From positions 6,262,001 through 6,326,000 of the forward strand of contig NZ_CP092364.2 in assembly GCF_022370755.2 (NCBI RefSeq): a stretch of DNA of 64,000 nt. The letters are read 5' to 3'. A program made the translations under genes and the position numbers. Positions 60,155 through 64,000 of this stretch are shown in pieces (the stretch's first letter is position 1; each line of letters starts with the position of its first letter). The notes under the pieces were generated by a model. The model was given only the letters and a program-made list of their open reading frames with translations. It made no database searches and had not been told where the DNA came from. This stretch comes from Mycolicibacterium goodii (GTDB lineage: Bacteria > Actinomycetota > Actinomycetes > Mycobacteriales > Mycobacteriaceae).

Positions 60155-61351
60155 ATGGCATACGACGTCGCCCGGGTGCGTGGCTTGCACCCAACGCTGG
60201 GCGATGGGTGGGTGCATTTCGACGCCCAGAGCGGGATGTTGGTACCCGATGCGGTCGCCACCACGGTTTCCACCGCTTTCCGCGGGTCGATGCCAAGCGC
60301 ACTCGGCCCCCACCCGTCCGCTCGCCGCAGCGCCGCCGTCCTCGCGGCGGCCCGCCAGGCGGTAGCCGATCTCGTCAACGCGGACCCGCGGGGCGTGGTC
60401 CTCGGCCCGGACCGGGCCCATCTGCTGACCTCGCTGGCCGAGGCGTCGTCGGCACGCGTCGGGCTGGGCTATGAGGTGGTGGTGACGCGTCTCGACGACG
60501 AGGCGAACATCGCGCCGTGGCTGCGCGCGGCGAATCGTTATGGCGCCAAGGTGAAGTGGGCCGAGGTCGACATCGAGACCGGTGAGCTGCCGTCGTGGCA
60601 GTGGGAAGGTCTCATCGACAAACCGACCCGGTTGGTGGCCATCGCTTCGGCGTCGTCCACCCTGGGCACCGTCACCGACCTACGTGAGGTGACCAAGCTG
60701 ACACACGAGGTCGGCGGTCTCGTCGTGGTCGACCACTCCGCAGCCGCGCCCTACCGGCTGATCGACGTCAACGAGATCGAGGCCGACGTCGTCGCGCTCA
60801 ACGCCGTCGGCTGGGGCGGTCCGCCGATCGGCGCCCTGGTGTTCCGCGACCCGGCCCTGATCGACTCGTTCGGATCGGTGTCGTTGAACCCCTACGCCAC
60901 CGGTCCGGCCCGCCTCGAACTCGGCGTGCACCAGTACGGGCTGCTGGCCGGAGTTGTCGCGAGCATCGAATACCTGTCCAACCTCGACGAGGCGGCATCC
61001 GGCACCAGGCGTGAACGCCTCGAGATCTCAATGCAATCCGCCGCTGTCTACCTGAGCCGGCTGTTCGACTATCTGCAGACCTCGCTGCGGTCGCTGCCGC
61101 TGGTGATGGTGATCGGCAGCCCGGAGACCTCCATCCCGGTGCTCAGCTTCGCGGTGCGCGACGTGCCGGCCGAGCGCGTTGTGCAGCGCCTGGCCGACAA
61201 CGGCGTGCTCGCGATCGCCAACGCGAGCTCGCGCGTGCTCGACGTCATCGGTGTCAACGACATCGGCGGTGCGGTGACCATCGGCCTGTCGCACTACTCG
61301 ACGACCGCCGAGGTCGACCAGCTGGTGCGGGCGCTGGCCTCCCTCGGCTAG
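60155..61351 (+). CDS. Class V aminotransferase-fold protein lacking the PLP lysine (Rv3778c-like)
   Basis: 398-residue protein with the cysteine-desulfurase (NifS/SufS, class V) fold: [15 protein letters not shown]-terminus, [30 protein letters not shown] (PLP-ring Asp in VDH) and [20 protein letters not shown]. At the site where the family has an HK pair for the Schiff base, the sequence reads [16 protein letters not shown], with no Lys. M. tuberculosis Rv3778c, as I recall it, also lacks it (NAHAWGGPPIG). It may be non-catalytic or use a different chemistry. ATG 60155 matches the M. tuberculosis start [13 protein letters not shown]. Convergent with the quinone oxidoreductase. Confidence 0.88.
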   Translation: MAYDVARVRGLHPTLGDGWVHFDAQSGMLVPDAVATTVSTAFRGSMPSALGPHPSARRSAAVLAAARQAVADLVNADPRGVVLGPDRAHLLTSLAEASSARVGLGYEVVVTRLDDEANIAPWLRAANRYGAKVKWAEVDIETGELPSWQWEGLIDKPTRLVAIASASSTLGTVTDLREVTKLTHEVGGLVVVDHSAAAPYRLIDVNEIEADVVALNAVGWGGPPIGALVFRDPALIDSFGSVSLNPYATGPARLELGVHQYGLLAGVVASIEYLSNLDEAASGTRRERLEISMQSAAVYLSRLFDYLQTSLRSLPLVMVIGSPETSIPVLSFAVRDVPAERVVQRLADNGVLAIANASSRVLDVIGVNDIGGAVTIGLSHYSTTAEVDQLVRALASLG

Positions 61352-61369
61352 TCACGCCAGCCCCGGGTG

Positions 61370-62347
61370 TCATTCGGAGACGCGCAGCAGGACCTTCCCG
61401 GTCACCTTCCCGGAGGCCAGCAGATCGTGGCCCTGCTGGGCGTTCTCGATGGGCAGCTCGGCACCGATGATGGGCTTCACGCGGCCGTCGGCGATCATCG
61501 GCCACACGTTCTCGCGCACGGCCCGCACGATCTCGCCCTTGCCTCCCGGCCCGTCGACCGGCCGCGGCCGCAGTGACGTCGCGATGACGCCGGCGCGCTT
61601 GCCCAGCAACTTGCCGATGTTGAGCTCGGCCTTGACGCCGCCCTGCATGCCGATGATGACGAGCCGGCCACCGGTCGCCAGCGCGTCGACATTTCGGTCC
61701 AGGTATGCCGCACCCATGATGTCGAGGATCACGTCGGCGCCGTCGGTCTCGCGGCGCAACCGCTCGACGAAATCCTCCTCGCGGTAGTTGATCGTGATGT
61801 CGGCACCCAGGTCGCGGCAGATTCCGAGTTTTTCCTCGGAGCCCGCGGTGACCGCGACGCGCGCACCCATCGCCTTGGCCACCTGGATGGCGTGTGTGCC
61901 GATGCCGCTCGCGCCGCCGTGCACCAGCAGCAGATGGCCCGCCGTCAGCCCCGCCGTCATCACGACGTTCGACCACACCGTGCACGCCACCTCGGGCAGA
62001 CCGGCCGCGTCACGCAGGCTCACTCCGTCGGGGACGGGGAGAACCTGCGGCGCGGGCGCGGCGACGTATTCGGCGTAGCCGCCGCCCGCCAGCAGAGCGC
62101 ACACGGGCTGCCCGACGGACCACCCGGACACGCCGTCGCCGAGCGCCTCGACGGTCCCGGAGACCTCCAGCCCGATGACCTCACTTGCCCCCGGCGGGGG
62201 CGGATATTTCCCGGCGGCTTGTAGCAAGTCGGCGCGATTGATCCCTGCGGTGTGGACCTTGATCAGAACTTCACCGTTTGCTGGCGCGATACTGGCTACG
62301 TTTTCCCAGTTCAGCCCGCCGTTCACGGAGGCGACAATTGCATGCAT
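61370..62347 (-). CDS. NADPH:quinone oxidoreductase, MDR family (Rv3777-like)
   Basis: 325-residue zinc-free medium-chain dehydrogenase of the PIG3/QOR type. GINRADLLQAAGKYPPPPG, IGLEVSGTVEALG and the NADPH loop VHGGASGIGTHAIQVAKA are family hallmarks; no structural-Zn cysteines are present. Probably reduces quinones or enones with NADPH. ATG 62347 is preceded by TACCGT 7 nt upstream; a longer in-frame start would overlap the MarR gene. Divergent from a MarR regulator that probably controls it. Confidence 0.9.
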   Translation of the reverse strand: MHAIVASVNGGLNWENVASIAPANGEVLIKVHTAGINRADLLQAAGKYPPPPGASEVIGLEVSGTVEALGDGVSGWSVGQPVCALLAGGGYAEYVAAPAPQVLPVPDGVSLRDAAGLPEVACTVWSNVVMTAGLTAGHLLLVHGGASGIGTHAIQVAKAMGARVAVTAGSEEKLGICRDLGADITINYREEDFVERLRRETDGADVILDIMGAAYLDRNVDALATGGRLVIIGMQGGVKAELNIGKLLGKRAGVIATSLRPRPVDGPGGKGEIVRAVRENVWPMIADGRVKPIIGAELPIENAQQGHDLLASGKVTGKVLLRVSE

Positions 62348-62354
62348 TTTTTCG

Positions 62355-62360
62355 ACGGTA
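62355..62360 (-). promoter_or_regulatory. -10 element (TACCGT) of the quinone oxidoreductase
   Basis: TACCGT is 7 nt before ATG and no ribosome-binding site precedes it. The 67-nt gap shared with the MarR gene is the expected operator region. Confidence 0.45.
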
Positions 62361-62401
62361 CAACCCTTCGAGTTATCGCGCGCAGCAATACTTACGTCCC
62401 T

Positions 62402-62407
62402 TACGAT
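62402..62407 (+). promoter_or_regulatory. -10 element (TACGAT) of the MarR gene
   Basis: TACGAT is 7 nt before the first in-frame ATG (62415), suggesting a leaderless start there. Confidence 0.4.
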
Positions 62408-62414
62408 TACGCGC

Positions 62415-62927
62415 ATGGTGGGGATGATTGCCGGACGCACGGCAGGAGACATGCCGGGTCTGGATATCGCCGAGGAGAGATCGTGGCAAAACTATCTCGA
62501 CTCGGCGCTGAGGTTGTACGCGACGTTGAACCGGTCGTTGGTGGACCAGCATCATCTGACGCTCAATGATGTGCGCCTGCTCGACTACCTGGACAAGTCG
62601 CCTACCGGATCGGCCAGGATGGGGGATCTGGCGGACCGGCTGATGTCGCTCCCGAGCCGGGTCACCCGGCAGATCCGGCGTCTGGAGGTCCAGAACTTCG
62701 TGGTGCGCGGCGCGAGCCCGGAGGACGGGCGCGGCGTGGTCGCCAAGATCACCGACGAGGGCCGCGCCGCGGTCCGCGAGGCGATGGTGACCTACGGCCA
62801 AGGCGTGCGCACGCACTTCCTGGGCAGGTTGTCGCGCCCCCAGATCGCTGCGATGGGCGAGAACTGTCGCCGTATCAGCGCCGCGCTGAAGAACGGAGCC
62901 CCGCCCGCCAAAATCGGTCGGGTGTAG
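62415..62927 (+). CDS. MarR-family transcriptional regulator
   Basis: 170-residue winged-helix regulator: LTLNDVRLLDYLDKSPTGSARMGDLADRLMSLPSRVTRQIRRLE (HTH) and DGRGVVAKITDEGRAAV (wing) are typical. ATG 62415 fits the leaderless promoter; in-frame ATGs at 62424 and 62451 (the latter with AGGAG close by) are alternatives. It probably represses itself and the divergent quinone oxidoreductase in response to a phenolic or oxidant. Ends 18 nt before a tRNA gene. Confidence 0.88.
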   Translation: MVGMIAGRTAGDMPGLDIAEERSWQNYLDSALRLYATLNRSLVDQHHLTLNDVRLLDYLDKSPTGSARMGDLADRLMSLPSRVTRQIRRLEVQNFVVRGASPEDGRGVVAKITDEGRAAVREAMVTYGQGVRTHFLGRLSRPQIAAMGENCRRISAALKNGAPPAKIGRV

Positions 62928-62932
62928 TCCCG

Positions 62933-62938
62933 TACTCT
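62933..62938 (+). promoter_or_regulatory. -10 element (TACTCT) of the tRNA-Ser gene
   Basis: TACTCT lies 7 nt before the mature 5' end, so the primary transcript would begin at or just before the tRNA. Confidence 0.45.
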
Positions 62939-62945
62939 TATCGGC

Positions 62946-63032
62946 GGTGGCGTGGCAGAGCGGCCTAATGCACTCGCCTTGAAAGCGAGAGACGGCTAAC
63001 ACCGTCCGGGGGTTCAAATCCCTCCGCCACCG
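62946..63032 (+). tRNA. tRNA-Ser (anticodon UGA)
   Basis: An 87-nt cloverleaf with a long variable arm. Acceptor GGTGGCG pairs with CGCCACC; anticodon stem CTCGC/GCGAG encloses CTTGAAA with TGA at 62980-62982; T-arm GGGGG-TTCAAAT-CCCTC; discriminator G73 as expected for serine. The 3' CCA is not encoded (GCAG follows). Confidence 0.95.
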
Positions 63033-63324
63033 CAGGTCAGGAGGGGTTTCGGCGTCAAGCCAGGCGCCAGTTACCTCCGAAAATTGACACTTTTTGACAC
63101 AACGGCGCCTGATCTACCAGCTGTGCGCAGCGATGGCGAACGACTTCGACACCGCACGCAGCCGCGGTTGCGGCGAACTGCTACTGGCGGCCACCGCGTT
63201 AGTCACGCGAGAGCACCGCGTCATGCCGTTATGCCTCCTAAATGCGGTGGTGCAGGCAAGTGATTTTTCGGCCACGCCGCACTCGCCGTGCAACGGTTGT
63301 GCCCGTCGGCGTCCGGGTTGATCG
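63033..63324. other. Post-tRNA region without a recognisable gene
   Basis: About 290 nt directly after tRNA-Ser. It contains a tandem TTGACAC-TTT-TTGACAC (63084-63100) and a short open frame (63094-63321, plus strand) that resembles nothing I know. Base composition is less GC-biased than in neighbouring genes. Possible scar of an integrated element at the tRNA. Confidence 0.5.
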
Positions 63325-63860
63325 TGGGTGTCGTGCGAGCGCGTCGACCGAATCCACCTGCCGGTGTTGTCCGAAGTGGGCCATACGCTTCGCGGCGTGA
63401 CCCTGGAGCTCGTCGACCACCGAGCCCCACCCCGCGAAGAATTCCTGGACCCCGTTCCCGTCTTCGGAGGGCTACGAGCACCCGGACTGGTGGGAGAACG
63501 CCGGCGGGGCGGTCGGCGACCCGTGGCTCGTCGAGGTGTTGGAGGGTGGCGTCCAAGTGACCCGGGTGCAGCTCGACGAGCGCGGGGGCGTCAACCCGGA
63601 GTATGTGGACGCGCCGCGATCGACACCAACGACCTCCTCGAGATCGAGAACATCGAGGGGCGCACTGCTGCACGACGGCGCAAGATCGCGACTCGCGTGG
63701 TGCAGGCCCTCGCCGAGCGAGAACGGGGTGCCGGCTGATGGCGTACAGCAAGGGCGCTGGCGCGGACGACTTCTGGGCGTCCCTCGGCTGGGAGCCGTTC
63801 TACGATTCGCGGCGGGGGCCTGCCGGCCGCACCTTGTTCATCCAGCCGGCGGACTGGTGA
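63325..63860 (+). pseudogene. Frameshifted GNAT-like acetyltransferase remnant
   Basis: Coherent protein-like segments run in order but in changing frames: TLELVDHRAPPREEFLDPV (frame of 63328), then EGYEHPDWWENAGGAVGDPW and VQVTRVQLDERGGVNPEYV (second frame, about 63464-63615), then IDTNDLLEIENIEGRTAARR (first frame again, to 63738), then MAYSKGAGADDFWASLGWEP and GPAGRTLFIQPADW (third frame, to 63860). ARRRKIATRVVQAL followed by FWASLGW is typical of the acetyl-CoA-binding and C-terminal part of N-acetyltransferases. Three frameshifts indicate a pseudogene unless sequencing errors are involved. Confidence 0.6.
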
Positions 63861-64000
63861 GCCACCGCGTCAGCTCCGCAGCAGTCACCGCGCCGGTCCC
63901 GCGCAGCAGCCGATTCCACGCGCGTTCTCCGACCAGGTACTCCTCCACCACAGCCGGTAGCACCGGCCTGATCAGATCCCCCGCCAACTCATCCCCACCC
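63838..64000 (-). CDS. C-terminal end of an unidentified gene (5' part outside window)
   Basis: The last 54 codons of an open frame that enters from the right edge, with segments AGDLIRPVLPAVVEEYLVG and AWNRLLRGTGAVTAAELTRW, ending PPAG and TGA at 63838. Amphipathic and well behaved in codon usage, so probably a real gene. No family recognised. It overlaps the end of the acetyltransferase remnant by 23 nt. Confidence 0.45.
   Translation of the reverse strand, partial: GGDELAGDLIRPVLPAVVEEYLVGERAWNRLLRGTGAVTAAELTRWLTSPPAG

Overview
This 64-kb, high-GC window is chromosomal DNA of a fast-growing mycobacterium of the Mycolicibacterium smegmatis group. Gene order matches, in inverted orientation, the M. 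tuberculosis block running roughly from Rv3818 to Rv3777, the cell-envelope 'arabinogalactan/mycolate' cluster. As far as I can judge from memory, FadD32, DprE1 and EmbB agree closely with M. smegmatis proteins, but I cannot fix the strain.

Layout. (1) 1-5160: the start of an MBL-fold/Rieske protein (-), two tandem PlsC-type acyltransferases and a HAD phosphatase (+), then a secreted PGRP-type amidase with LGFP repeats (-). (2) 5307-16489: erp (-), then the galactan/arabinan module glf-glfT2-PAP2 phosphatase-ubiA-aftB (+), followed by three antigen-85-fold genes (two mycolyltransferases and the serine-less MPT51/FbpD). (3) 16556-27294: a small lipoprotein, the cutinase-like lipase Culp6 and the mycolic-acid condensation operon fadD32-pks13-accD4. 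(4) 27317-28552: an MFS exporter with a palindromic operator. (5) 28664-41223 (-): dprE2-aftA-embC, then embA-embB from its own promoter. (6) 41353-45483 (-): dprE1, then a self-contained furA-katG unit lying between dprE1 and dprE2. (7) 45603-52452: a 6.9-kb catabolic cassette with divergent arms (SMP-30 lactonase + MFS, against LacI regulator + MFS + ketopantoate-reductase-like dehydrogenase + BKACE/DUF849 enzyme), placed between dprE1 and its usual neighbour gtrA. (8) 52457-59515: gtrA, a MocR regulator divergent from an AhpD-like gene, an APH-type kinase, a zinc ribbon, a PPOX-fold protein, then the galactan-export operon bpa-wzt-glfT1-wzm (-). (9) 59516-62927: a decayed remnant of an Rv3779-like membrane protein, an aminotransferase-fold protein without the PLP lysine, a quinone oxidoreductase and a divergent MarR regulator. 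(10) 62946-64000: tRNA-Ser(UGA) followed by degraded accessory DNA, including a frameshifted acetyltransferase.

How it works together. DprE1/DprE2 make decaprenyl-phospho-arabinose from the UbiA product. AftA, EmbA/B/C and AftB build the arabinan. Glf, GlfT1 and GlfT2 build the galactan, and Wzm/Wzt export it. FadD32, Pks13 and AccD4 make mycolates, and the antigen 85 enzymes attach them. Several of these proteins are targets of ethambutol, benzothiazinones or Pks13/FadD32 inhibitors.

A recurring feature is a TANNNT -10 hexamer 6-8 nt before a start codon, which predicts leaderless transcripts for many genes here. The most novel-looking content is the catabolic cassette and its phased CTTAACG operator array.
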